From: Achromobacter sp. HZ34 | GTDB lineage: Bacteria; Pseudomonadota; Gammaproteobacteria; Burkholderiales; Burkholderiaceae_B | Reading direction: 5' to 3' | DNA: 64,000 nucleotides | Assembly (NCBI RefSeq): GCF_002209485.1 | Contig: NZ_NJIX01000009.1 | Coordinates: forward strand, 248,001-312,000 | In this document: positions 45,445-53,045 of the stretch, piece by piece | How the letters are laid out: each line of letters begins with the position of its first letter | Numbering within the stretch: the first letter of the stretch is position 1 | The notes under the pieces: generated by a model | The model's database searches: none | Told to the model about the DNA's origin: nothing | The model's input: the letters and a program-made list of their open reading frames with translations, nothing else | Translations under genes and position numbers: made by a program

Positions 45445-45461
45445 GATGAGTGGATCCTTGG

Positions 45462-46169
45462 TTATTTGCCCGTCCGGGCGTCCCAGAACTTGCGGTTCTG
45501 ATCGTTGATGCTGGCCACCGTGGTGGCGCGGCCGAAGTCCCGCGTGCTGATGCCGCTGCGCGCGCCGGAGGTGTTGTTCTGGTGGCGGCGCAGGGCGGCG
45601 GCGCCGTTGAAGATTGTGGCGACGGCGCTGGCGTCCATCGTGCCGAACTCCGGCGCGCGACCAGCGAGGAAGACGTCAATCGCCGCGCGGCCAGCGTCGG
45701 TGCCGTAGGCGGTATCGAGGGCCTTGCGTTGGCAAGCGCAGATCGCATCAGCGGTCTTGGTCTTGCTGTCGTGGGTGGGCAGCTTGATGCCGGGGGCCAG
45801 GATCTCGGCGTTGGATCGGACGGTAGCCATGTCGCCGGTGTAGGTTTCGCCCTTGGCTTCCGTGTTGGCCTTAGCTTCCTCGGCTTCCAGGACGGTGTCC
45901 TTGGTTTTGTTCTCGTCCTCGTCGTCCTTTTCCTTGGCGGCCGCTTCCATGTCGCCGACGCGCTTGTTCAGGGCGTCGAGCGTCTTGAGGATCTTGCCCA
46001 GCATGACCGAGTCGCCGGTTTTGCCCGACTTGTCGTCCTTGTCCTTGTCGTCGTCTTCGTCGCCTTCAGCATCCGTGGTGTCGGCCTCTTTCAAGGCTTC
46101 TTCCATCGCTGCTTCGTCCTTGCTCTTGAAGGCAGCGCGAAGCTTGTCCATCCAGGTTTTCTTTGCCAT
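45462..46169 (-). CDS. Nested scaffold protein (internal start of the protease gene)
   Basis: In-frame ATG at 46169 (MAKKTWMDKLRAAFKSKDEAAM) is preceded by AAGGA 9 bases upstream and falls exactly between the protease and scaffold domains. The product would be a 235-residue scaffold, the arrangement of lambda C/Nu3. Supported by the ribosome site and domain border; expression not shown. Confidence 0.5.
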   Translation of the reverse strand: MAKKTWMDKLRAAFKSKDEAAMEEALKEADTTDAEGDEDDDKDKDDKSGKTGDSVMLGKILKTLDALNKRVGDMEAAAKEKDDEDENKTKDTVLEAEEAKANTEAKGETYTGDMATVRSNAEILAPGIKLPTHDSKTKTADAICACQRKALDTAYGTDAGRAAIDVFLAGRAPEFGTMDASAVATIFNGAAALRRHQNNTSGARSGISTRDFGRATTVASINDQNRKFWDARTGK

Positions 46170-46733
46170 TTCCGGTTCCTTATCTCCGATTGCGCAACGC
46201 GGGCCACAGCGGCCACGCTCTACCAGCGCCACATGGTTGCCGATGATGTTGCGCTGTACCCCGCGCCCGGGTTGAATCTGTTCGTAGTCCGCGTCGTACC
46301 CGCAGGAAACCTCCCGCAGGCCGGCGCGCACCGCATCAATGGCCGACCGATCGGTGATCAGCATGTCGGCCAGGATGTAGTCGTCGTCCAGCCCGTCGCC
46401 GCGGCGGACGTTGCGGGTGATGCCGACGGCCAATTGCCGCCAGGTCTCCGGCGTCACGAAGTCTGCCGGGTGGTCCATGGTGACCGGCTTGCCCTCGAAG
46501 CTCGCCATGGTCTCGGCCCGGAACACCTCGTCGGCCGTGCGGTCGACGTGGATGATGCCGTCGCTGCCGGTCTCCACCGGCACCTCGCCAGCCGCGTAGA
46601 GCAGCTCTCCGGTGCGCGCGATAGGGACGCCCTCGCAGAGGAGAAAGCCTTCATTCGTCATGGACTGCCGCGCGCCCAGGCGCTCGACCGTGTACAGGCC
46701 GCTGGCCATGCGGTCAGTGGTGTGCATGCTCAT
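45462..46733 (-). CDS. DUF2213 prohead protease fused to scaffold
   Basis: 423 residues. Residues 1-180 are a U35-like prohead protease: FEGKPVTMDHP gives the catalytic His and LREVSCGYDADY the catalytic Ser. Residues 185-300 are an acidic, lysine/glutamate coiled coil (DTTDAEGDEDDDKDKDD), the scaffold. A C-terminal segment remains (CQRKALDTAYGTDAGRAAIDVFLAGR). It would assemble and then degrade the internal scaffold. An internal start at 46169 can yield the scaffold alone. Confidence 0.9.
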   Translation of the reverse strand: MSMHTTDRMASGLYTVERLGARQSMTNEGFLLCEGVPIARTGELLYAAGEVPVETGSDGIIHVDRTADEVFRAETMASFEGKPVTMDHPADFVTPETWRQLAVGITRNVRRGDGLDDDYILADMLITDRSAIDAVRAGLREVSCGYDADYEQIQPGRGVQRNIIGNHVALVERGRCGPRCAIGDKEPEMAKKTWMDKLRAAFKSKDEAAMEEALKEADTTDAEGDEDDDKDKDDKSGKTGDSVMLGKILKTLDALNKRVGDMEAAAKEKDDEDENKTKDTVLEAEEAKANTEAKGETYTGDMATVRSNAEILAPGIKLPTHDSKTKTADAICACQRKALDTAYGTDAGRAAIDVFLAGRAPEFGTMDASAVATIFNGAAALRRHQNNTSGARSGISTRDFGRATTVASINDQNRKFWDARTGK

Positions 46734-47569
46734 TCCTTTGCCAGGATAGGTTCCGCGTAGCAGCGGCAGTTCCAGATTTCGCCCGGGTGGTGCCGCAGCC
46801 AGTTGGGCCTCTTGTCCGATCCCTCGTTGACCATGGGCGGATCGTTCCAGGCGAATACCTTGCCGTTCATGTGCTTGTGGCCTGAGCGCACGTCAGAGTC
46901 GCCGACGGTGCGCCAGATGTAATGGGTGCTGCCGATCGACAGCGCGCGCGCCTCGGTCAGCTTGGCGGCCGTCCTGGCCACCTCCGTGCGAGCGATCAGC
47001 ACTGCACGGCTTTCCGTCACCTCGCCAGACCTGGCGATTTCCTTGGCGATCTCGGCCGCGCGGGTGCTGTCCTGCAAGCCTTCGATGGTCAGCTTGTGGA
47101 CGCGCTCGGCAGCCTCCAGGGGGAGGGACTTGATCAGGTCGACCTGCTCGGCCATCAGCGACTGCATGACGCGGCCGGTGTCGGCGTTCCGGATCTCGTC
47201 GCGCAGTGCCTGGGAGATATCCTGGCTGCGCTCCAGAAACGCATCCCGGTCCCGGCGGTTCACCTCGGTCAGCATCCGCAGCGACGCGCCGCGCGCCCAT
47301 TCCTCCAGGGCCTTGGAGTAGGACTCCAGGATTGCGGTGAGCGGCGGCAGTGCCGAAGGGTTGCCGGCCGGGAAGCCGTCGATGATGTCGCCGATGTTCT
47401 TGGCGACCTTCTTCAGCTGGGCGGTGAACTGGACTTCCGCGCGCCTGGCCTTGACCGGGTCACGCCGGGGCGGCGGTTTGCGCGCCTGGCGCTTGTCCCG
47501 GGTTCTTGCCGTCATCAGGCCCAGGTACGTCGACTTCGCCGGGGTCGGGCGGATCGTCGTCTGCGGCAT
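46730..47569 (-). CDS. Minor head protein (Mu gpF-like)
   Basis: 279 residues from ATG at 47569, which has GAGGAAG upstream; an ATG at 47515 is an alternative. Long N-terminal helices (AQLKKVAKNIGDIIDGF, ALRDEIRNADTGRVMQ) and the C-terminal F-family core ARTEVARTAAKLTEARALSIGSTHYIWRTVGDSDVRSGHKHMNGKVF, ending NCRCYAEP with a metal-binding Cys/His set. It enters the capsid with the portal and may be injected. It overlaps the portal gene by 110 bases if the first start is used. Confidence 0.87.
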   Translation of the reverse strand: MPQTTIRPTPAKSTYLGLMTARTRDKRQARKPPPRRDPVKARRAEVQFTAQLKKVAKNIGDIIDGFPAGNPSALPPLTAILESYSKALEEWARGASLRMLTEVNRRDRDAFLERSQDISQALRDEIRNADTGRVMQSLMAEQVDLIKSLPLEAAERVHKLTIEGLQDSTRAAEIAKEIARSGEVTESRAVLIARTEVARTAAKLTEARALSIGSTHYIWRTVGDSDVRSGHKHMNGKVFAWNDPPMVNEGSDKRPNWLRHHPGEIWNCRCYAEPILAKE

Positions 47570-48908
47570 CGATGTCTTCCTCGGTGATCGTGGTGAACAC
47601 GCCCGTCGTGTGGCTGGACTTGCTCAGTTCGGACAGGGCGGTCTTGCGGCCGATGATCCCCTTGTCGTATGCGTCGGCAATGGCGCCTTCGTGGTCCTTG
47701 GCGATCGTGGCCTTCTCGGCGTCGGTGATCTGCCAGCAGGGGCGGAACTCGAAGCCGAACTTGTCGTCAGGCGCGCGGCCGAGGGAAGATCGGTGGATCA
47801 CGTCCAGCAGCACCCTCATGCCGGGCCGCAATTGCTTGTCCTGGCCGTTGGCGACGTTGTCGTAATACGTGCGCAGGTCCGAATCACCAGAGGAGTTCAG
47901 GCCGGCCGGCGACTGGCCGAACAGGCGCACCAGCGGGATCTGCAGCGCGCCCGATATCTGCTGGCCGAACTGCAGCAGGACGTTGTCCAGGCCACTGAAC
48001 GTATAGGCATGGGCCTCAAACTCGTCGTCGGCGTCCATGAGGGTCATGCCCTCGTTGGACTGGAAACGTCGGATGAAGTCGATCTGCTTCATCAGGCCGA
48101 CTTCTGCCGGGCCGCCCATGCCCAGGATCTGGCGCAGGCCCTTGACTTTGTACGTCCGCAGGTGGGCCTTGTAGACCAACTGCGCCGCGCCTTCGGTCGT
48201 GCTGTCAAACGCCAGAAGGCGATCCCACAACCGTTCCAGCACAGACTGGCCCCACAGGTTCTCGGCGATCCGCTGCCAGTAAGGCAGCTTCAGGCCGTCC
48301 AGGCGGATCACGCGGCTGTAGTGCACGCGCTTGCCGGCCAGGGCCGGAGCGCTAACCAGGATGTCGTAATACTCGGGCTTACCGAGATCCGCGCCGTATT
48401 CCCGCACCAGGTGGGTGAGGGAGGGCTGGACCAGCCACCGATCGAGAGGCAGCAGTCCCTTGAACTGGTCCTTGCCGACGCTGTCGATGTTGAGCGGCGT
48501 GCTCACGTCCTGGCCGTCGATCAGCATAACGGCGATGGCGCCCCCATACAGCCGCGCCCATTTGACCGTGTCGCACAGCGCATCCCAGACCTGAAATTCC
48601 TCCATGGTGGCCTGGATGCGCTCGGCATCGTCCGGGGCGATGTCGCTCGCCAGCTCGATGCCGGCACGCGTCATATCCTCGGCAACAGCGTCCACGGCCA
48701 TGCCGCAGACCCAGGACGACCGATAGGCCGCCTCCATCTGGATGCGGTTGCGGCTGACCAGGTCGAACGTGTAGCGACCCTGGGACGCCTGGTTGTTCGT
48801 CTGGATGCCGACGCGCGCTTCTATGTTGGCAAACGAGTCGGTAGACTTGGCCGTCGTAGGGGCGGGCTTGGGCTGCACCCGCTGCATTTTTCCGTAACGA
48901 CGGCTCAT
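47460..48908 (-). CDS. Portal protein, DUF1073
   Basis: 482 residues from ATG at 48908 (AAGGAA upstream). Anti-CBASS-type Acb1 is not fused here. Family core: YRSSWVCGMAVDAVAEDMTRAGIEL, RLYGGAIAVMLIDGQD, VIRLDGLKLPYWQRIAENLWGQSVLERLWDRL, IPLVRLFGQSPAGLNSSGDSDLRTYYD. It forms the dodecameric DNA gate. The acidic C-terminal tail (EEDIDAADDDPPDPGE) overlaps the minor head gene. Confidence 0.93.
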   Translation of the reverse strand: MSRRYGKMQRVQPKPAPTTAKSTDSFANIEARVGIQTNNQASQGRYTFDLVSRNRIQMEAAYRSSWVCGMAVDAVAEDMTRAGIELASDIAPDDAERIQATMEEFQVWDALCDTVKWARLYGGAIAVMLIDGQDVSTPLNIDSVGKDQFKGLLPLDRWLVQPSLTHLVREYGADLGKPEYYDILVSAPALAGKRVHYSRVIRLDGLKLPYWQRIAENLWGQSVLERLWDRLLAFDSTTEGAAQLVYKAHLRTYKVKGLRQILGMGGPAEVGLMKQIDFIRRFQSNEGMTLMDADDEFEAHAYTFSGLDNVLLQFGQQISGALQIPLVRLFGQSPAGLNSSGDSDLRTYYDNVANGQDKQLRPGMRVLLDVIHRSSLGRAPDDKFGFEFRPCWQITDAEKATIAKDHEGAIADAYDKGIIGRKTALSELSKSSHTTGVFTTITEEDIDAADDDPPDPGEVDVPGPDDGKNPGQAPGAQTAAPA

Positions 48909-48916
48909 GGTGTTCC

Positions 48917-50326
48917 TTAAGCTGCGAGGCGTGCCCAGTGCTCCAGGGTTCGATCCCGGGGCGCAAAGCACATAACCAGCGCATCCGCGATGTTGGGGGA
49001 CTTGACCGGGCCGCCTTCCCGTGTGGGCTTGGCCAGGTCTTTCTTGCTTTCCACCTTGACCCGACCGTTCTGGTCGTAGTCGCGCTTCGGCGTCGACAGT
49101 TCGTCGATCAGCTTCTCCAGGTACGGGCAATCACTGGTGATGCTGATCATCTTGTCGACGTCGAACTGCTCGCCGCGGTGAACGGCGTTGTAGGTATTGC
49201 GGAACCGGTCGGCCAGCTGCCACCAGGCCTGAGCCTTGATGTTGGCGAACATGTCCTTGTTCGTGGTGCCCGGGGTGTACTCCTCATCCGGCTCGAACAC
49301 CGCGCCGCCGGCATTGAACTTCTCGTACATCACAGGCTGGTTGTCGCTCTCCTGGCGCCGCGCCTCGTTGATCTCGCCGAACTTGGCACCACAGCCAGCT
49401 CCGACCCCGATGGAGTCGTAGGTGACGCCAGCGCCGCGCTCGCGGGCGGCCGCGTAGGTCCGGGTGCAGCTCTTGAGGAGTTCGTCCTCGGCTGCCTTCC
49501 ATTCGTCAGCCCAGGACACAACAGAGCCGTGCGCGTAGACGTTGGCGCACTTGTCCTCGCCACTGTCCGCCACGTCGAAGCCAATCCGCTTGTCGCCGGC
49601 CGCCTCGAAGCCAAGCTTCAGGTGCGCATCGATCGCGGCCATGATCCAGGCCCGGCGAATGATCACGCCGTCGTCGCTGTCGCGCGGCACGCCCAGGTAA
49701 ATATGGGCGTACTCGTCGTAGTCCTCTGCCTTGGCTGCCTCGATAATGTCCCGCATCGTCTGCGACAAGAACGGGTTCTCGTCGTGGTTGATCAGGCGCA
49801 CCACCGTGTTCGGCGGCGGGTTCAGCACGAAGCGCTTGTAGGCGAAGTCGGTCGCCAGCTTCGGATTGAAGATGATCCAGATCTGCGATCCAGCCTTCCG
49901 GATGGTCGGCTCCAGGATCTCCCACTGTTCCTGGGTCAGGTTGTGGGCTTCCTCGATCCAGAGGATGTCCACCCCCTCCAGCGACTTGATTTCATCGATC
50001 GACCGCCACAGGCCGTAGAACAGGAATTCCGTCCTGGTCTTGCGGTGGTGGATCTTGTTGTCCAGGATGCGGAACTTCGGCAGCAGGCCGAACCGCTCGA
50101 TCTGGGTCTTCAGCAGGGTGTAGACCGATTCCTCGATCTTGTTCTGGAACTGCCGCACGCACAGGATGCGCAGCTTGAACCGGTTGGCCAGGAACGTGGC
50201 AAAGCCGGCGGCATCCCATGACTTGGACGAAGCGCGGCCGCCGATCAAAACCCGATTGCGCGCTGGCTTCAGCCAGAACTCGCGCAGCGCCGGGTTGAGT
50301 GTCGGCTTAGACGGCTGAGTCCCCAT
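48917..50326 (-). CDS. Terminase large subunit (PBSX family)
   Basis: 469 residues. ATPase/nuclease that packages DNA. Walker A variant GGRASSKS near residue 29, Walker B VDILWIEEAH near 118, coupling motif IWIIFNPK, and nuclease acids in GFDVADSGEDKC and SPNIADALVM. Overlaps the small terminase gene by 20 bases. Confidence 0.95.
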   Translation of the reverse strand: MGTQPSKPTLNPALREFWLKPARNRVLIGGRASSKSWDAAGFATFLANRFKLRILCVRQFQNKIEESVYTLLKTQIERFGLLPKFRILDNKIHHRKTRTEFLFYGLWRSIDEIKSLEGVDILWIEEAHNLTQEQWEILEPTIRKAGSQIWIIFNPKLATDFAYKRFVLNPPPNTVVRLINHDENPFLSQTMRDIIEAAKAEDYDEYAHIYLGVPRDSDDGVIIRRAWIMAAIDAHLKLGFEAAGDKRIGFDVADSGEDKCANVYAHGSVVSWADEWKAAEDELLKSCTRTYAAARERGAGVTYDSIGVGAGCGAKFGEINEARRQESDNQPVMYEKFNAGGAVFEPDEEYTPGTTNKDMFANIKAQAWWQLADRFRNTYNAVHRGEQFDVDKMISITSDCPYLEKLIDELSTPKRDYDQNGRVKVESKKDLAKPTREGGPVKSPNIADALVMCFAPRDRTLEHWARLAA

Positions 50327-50846
50327 AGAAGTGTTCCAACCCCGCCGGGGCCTCGTCGTCGCCGCGGTTCATCCCGTCGACCTGTTCCTTGTTCGCGCGC
50401 AGCAGGTTGATGCCTATCTCGCTGGAGGTGTTCGCCATCTTGGTCAGGAGGGCCACGCCCTGGAGAGCCTTGACGCTTTCCTGACTCGTTGGGTCGGTGT
50501 CGTCGATCTTCTCGGACTCGACGTGGGCCATGCTGGCCAGGCGATGGGAGGTGGCGGCGCTGTAACGTGCGGCACCAGCTAGATGTTCACTGATCGCCTT
50601 GAGGTCATCGGCAAGTGAACGCGCCGCCATCTGTTCAGAAACGTTCAGTTTTGATAGCGCCCTTTCGGTGTCAACTATCTGATTCGCAACGATTTTTATG
50701 TTCTCATTGCGTTTCGAAAAGCGTACCGATATGGCCGCTTTGCTGACGCCGAACTCGCGGGCCAGGGCCGCAGCCGCTTCACCCGCCAGGAGACGCTTGC
50801 CAATGGTCTCCCACTGGACGTCGGTAAGCTTGGATGGGCGTGCCAT
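50307..50846 (-). CDS. Terminase small subunit
   Basis: 179 residues from ATG at 50846. N-terminal helix-turn-helix for recognising the packaging site (MARPSKLTDVQWETIGKRLLAGEAAAALAREFGVSKAAISVRFSKRNENIK), followed by helical oligomerisation segments. The tRNA gene lies 12 bases upstream on the same strand, so they share a transcript. Confidence 0.88.
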   Translation of the reverse strand: MARPSKLTDVQWETIGKRLLAGEAAAALAREFGVSKAAISVRFSKRNENIKIVANQIVDTERALSKLNVSEQMAARSLADDLKAISEHLAGAARYSAATSHRLASMAHVESEKIDDTDPTSQESVKALQGVALLTKMANTSSEIGINLLRANKEQVDGMNRGDDEAPAGLEHFYGDSAV

Positions 50847-50858
50847 GACACTCTCGAA

Positions 50859-50935
50859 TGGTTGCGGTGGCTGGATTCGAACCAGCGATCTCCGGGTTAT
50901 GAGCCCGACGGGATAGACCACTTCCCTACACCGCA
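50859..50935 (-). tRNA. Phage-encoded tRNA-Met (CAU), initiator-like
   Basis: 77 bases on the minus strand, complete cloverleaf: acceptor TGCGGTG/CACCGCA, encoded A73-CCA, D-arm GGGA/TCCC, anticodon arm TCGGG-CTCATAA-CCCGG, T-arm GCTGG-TTCGAAT-CCAGC. Anticodon CAU. Three consecutive G:C pairs (29-41, 30-40, 31-39) and a purine-11:pyrimidine-24 pair are initiator features. The T1:A72 pair is weak. A tRNA-Ile2 reading (lysidine-modified CAU) cannot be excluded. Confidence 0.92.
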
Positions 50936-51275
50936 TCAATGTTGTGGGGCCCGTTAGGGCGGCGCCGGTCGGGGCCAGCATGTCGGTGCAGTCACCGATC
51001 GCCCTGGGCCCTCCCGCGACTACAGCGCTCCGTTGGAGATTTCTGCCGCGGGGCAGGCGCTTGGGGCGCATTCTGGTCGATTACGGCGGCTGCTCCCACT
51101 GGTCTGCCGCCTCAAGCCTTCCTGCCACTCAGGGGAGGAGGGACCGCGTAACGGGGAGGCAAGGCGGCAGGCCAGTGGGTTAGAAATATTGCGATTTATC
51201 GCTTAATTGCCTTCAGTTGGGCACATACGAACTTTCGAATTAATCTTTCCGGTCCATCAAACAGCGGAGCGAAGC
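50936..51275. other. Structured non-coding segment upstream of tRNA and terminase
   Basis: No gene. It contains an 18-bp inverted repeat (51095-51112 with 51162-51179, one G-T pair) around a 49-base loop, with weaker inner pairing of GCCTTCC with GGGGAGGC, and a small palindrome GCGATTTATCGC (51192-51203). Position just upstream of the small terminase suits a packaging (pac/cos) site, the late promoter region or a structured RNA. Confidence 0.5.
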
Positions 51276-51467
51276 ATGGCCCTCAACGAGGCAAGCGCAG
51301 CACACAAGGCAGTGGAAATAGTCCAGACCGCACTTCAGAGCAAGAGCATCGATTTTGGAATCATGGCTGCTAAAGAAGTTGAGGTCGCCAGATTTGTCGC
51401 GGAGCGTGATGCTGCTTATTTGGACACCCTAGTGAGAAAGCTGAAAGAGACATTGATGACGTTGTAA
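51276..51467 (+). CDS. Small plus-strand phage protein, 63 aa
   Basis: Starts at ATG 51276 with GGAG 6 bases upstream. Fully helical (MALNEASAAHKAVEIVQTALQ, AAKEVEVARFVAERDAAYLDTLVRKLKETL). Not recognised. It lies between the early and late minus-strand operons, in the opposite direction, with its own terminator behind. Such a position suits a gene expressed in the lysogen. Confidence 0.6.
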   Translation: MALNEASAAHKAVEIVQTALQSKSIDFGIMAAKEVEVARFVAERDAAYLDTLVRKLKETLMTL

Positions 51468-51472
51468 ATAGC

Positions 51473-51503
51473 GAAGCCCCGGCGCATGTCCGGGGCTTCG
51501 TTT
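51473..51503. terminator. Bidirectional terminator between early and late operons
   Basis: GAAGCCCCGG/CCGGGGCTTC (51473-51482 with 51490-51499), loop CGCATGT. It ends the 63-aa gene on the plus strand (GTTTCG follows, weak T-run) and stands after the last early gene on the minus strand, where a Q-type antiterminator would be needed to pass it. Confidence 0.7.
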
Positions 51504-51527
51504 CGTATAGGCGTGCAGTGTCAGGCG

Positions 51528-51809
51528 TTATGTTACGGAATGCGTGACGGATTTGTAGGCCTCATGTGACGGAACCGTCACACGCCATGTGTATGTGCGG
51601 CCGTGGCTGCCTTCCTCGGGCTCCTGAATCGTCACGCTGCCGGCATCCCTGAGCGCTTCCATGGCGCGCTGGATGCCTCGCTGCATCCGTGTCTTCTCCG
51701 CATCGATCAGGTAACGCCCGCGCGACACATGCCTTACCAGCTCCATCAGCCGGAATTCCCGGCCCGGGTAACAGGCCATCAGGTCAATCACTTCTCCGGC
51801 GTATTTCAA
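51528..51809 (-). CDS. Winged-helix-like phage protein, end of early operon
   Basis: 93 residues from a TTG at 51809, chosen because GGAGG lies 7 bases upstream and the TTGA overlaps the preceding stop. The sequence (MACYPGREFRLMELVRHVSRGRYLIDAEKTRMQRGIQRAMEALRDAGSVTIQEP, RTYTWRV) has the helix-helix-wing pattern of a small DNA-binding domain. Last gene before the terminator; possible late regulator. Confidence 0.7.
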   Translation of the reverse strand: MKYAGEVIDLMACYPGREFRLMELVRHVSRGRYLIDAEKTRMQRGIQRAMEALRDAGSVTIQEPEEGSHGRTYTWRVTVPSHEAYKSVTHSVT

Positions 51810-52162
51810 GCCAGCCTCCTTTCTACCTGGCCGCGGAAAAGCCCCAGGTACAGCTTGTAATCGGTGTCGGTCAGGACCACACCCGTGGTGTATTCGATCC
51901 AGGCGCGGGCCTTGGTCTGGCGCTCGCGCGCGCACAGGTCGCCGAACATCGCATTCTTCTGCGTGTACTCGGCGATGATCACCATGCGCTCGTGCCAGGG
52001 CAGCGCGGCGTGCATGGCCTCCACGGCCAGGGCGTGGTCGGTGTTGATCGGGCGGTGATCGTCTTCCCAGGGGACGTACCTCTCCATGTTGCCGACGGTC
52101 TCCCCGGACCAGGACCAGCGGGCCCAGTTCCACAGCAGGTCGTCTCCGGTCAGGCGGGCCAT
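51806..52162 (-). CDS. Candidate late antiterminator (Q-like position)
   Basis: 118 residues, Trp-rich start (LLWNWARWSWSGETVGNMERY) and a helical core (DHALAVEAMHAALPWHERMVIIAEYTQKN, RERQTKARAWIEYTTGVVLTDTDYKLYLGLFRGQVERR). Size, helical layout with a 'length-then-helix-turn-helix' feel and placement just before the early/late boundary resemble phage-82-type Q antiterminators. No metal-binding Cys cluster is present. Treated as a hypothesis. Confidence 0.55.
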   Translation of the reverse strand: MARLTGDDLLWNWARWSWSGETVGNMERYVPWEDDHRPINTDHALAVEAMHAALPWHERMVIIAEYTQKNAMFGDLCARERQTKARAWIEYTTGVVLTDTDYKLYLGLFRGQVERRLA

Positions 52163-52548
52163 TGAGTACTCTCCCGGACTTCAGGGATGCGGCTGCCCAT
52201 GGATAGGAACGCCGGCTGGCTGTCGGCAGCGCGGGCACCGGCCAGGCGCAACGCCAGCGCCGGGCGGTACGGGCGCATGACGGCGGATGGGCCGAACGTG
52301 CGCGCGGCTGCGGCCGGGTATGCGGGCTGATCCTTCGTCGCGGCCACGGCGGCCTGCTTCCGTAAGCGCTGGCGCGTCTCGGCAACAGGCTCGCGCGCCG
52401 GCCGCGCCATGCGTTCCATCTCGCGCCGGTGGGCGCTTCTCGCCGCGGCGGCACTCATCGCCAACGCTTTGCCGATCTGGCCGAACGTCTCGCCCGCATT
52501 GCGCCGTTCCATTATTTCGGCGTTCCTCTTTCCTTCCCGTTCGCTCAT
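52150..52548 (-). CDS. Helix-turn-helix phage protein with disordered tail
   Basis: 132 residues from ATG at 52548 (ATGA overlap). Residues 1-50 carry a sigma-like helix-turn-helix (NAEIMERRNAGETFGQIGKALAMSAAAARSAHRREMER). The remainder is basic, Ala/Pro-rich and probably disordered. It is expected to bind DNA or act in transcription control. No family name claimed. Confidence 0.72.
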   Translation of the reverse strand: MSEREGKRNAEIMERRNAGETFGQIGKALAMSAAAARSAHRREMERMARPAREPVAETRQRLRKQAAVAATKDQPAYPAAAARTFGPSAVMRPYRPALALRLAGARAADSQPAFLSMGSRIPEVRESTQWPA

Positions 52549-53045
52549 GCTGCCACCTTGTTTCCTGCGCGCCCGGCGCGCGATGTGAGGGCCACGCCCA
52601 GCGCAGCCCAGGCGTGGGTGCTGACGCCGTAGAGCGGGCCCGGCTGCTTCTTCGTGCCTACCTGCGGGGTAGCGCCGCCGCCCGTGCGCGCGAACTGATC
52701 CAGGATGGCCTGGCGGATGTTCGCGTCCTTGGCCTGGGTGTTGCCACACAGGTGCATCTTCACGTCCTTGCGGAAGACCAGCTCGACGGCGGGCTTGATT
52801 GGCGCGGCCTCAATGAAGCGGCCAATCCACAGGCAGGTTTCGAAGACGTCGGCGCCAACAGGCATGCCATAGCTGGCGATCATTTCGATGGCTAGATGCG
52901 AGAAACGCCCCACGCGCACCTTGACGATTGCGTGTTCGTTGGCCCAGACGCCCGAGTCCTGCAGCTTGTGGGTGCCGGGCTCGTATTCGCACCAGCCGGT
53001 TTGCTCCGGACCCGGGTCCAGCGACAGGATCAAATCCTCTTTCAT
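52545..53045 (-). CDS. RuvC-like Holliday junction resolvase
   Basis: 166 residues. RNase-H fold with first catalytic Asp in ILSLDPGPEQTGW, Glu in LAIEMIASYG, and a C-terminal Ala/Trp helix typical of phage RuvC-like proteins (YGVSTHAWAALGVAL). It would resolve branched DNA before packaging, doing the job of RusA/Rap in lambdoids. Both neighbours overlap by 4 bases. Confidence 0.8.
   Translation of the reverse strand: MKEDLILSLDPGPEQTGWCEYEPGTHKLQDSGVWANEHAIVKVRVGRFSHLAIEMIASYGMPVGADVFETCLWIGRFIEAAPIKPAVELVFRKDVKMHLCGNTQAKDANIRQAILDQFARTGGGATPQVGTKKQPGPLYGVSTHAWAALGVALTSRAGRAGNKVAA

Noticed and set aside
50698-50916. Plus-strand open frame of 72 codons (ending GGWIRTSDLRVMSPTG)
   Set aside because: It reads the complement of the tRNA gene at 50859-50935; this phrase is a common artefact of translating such tRNAs.
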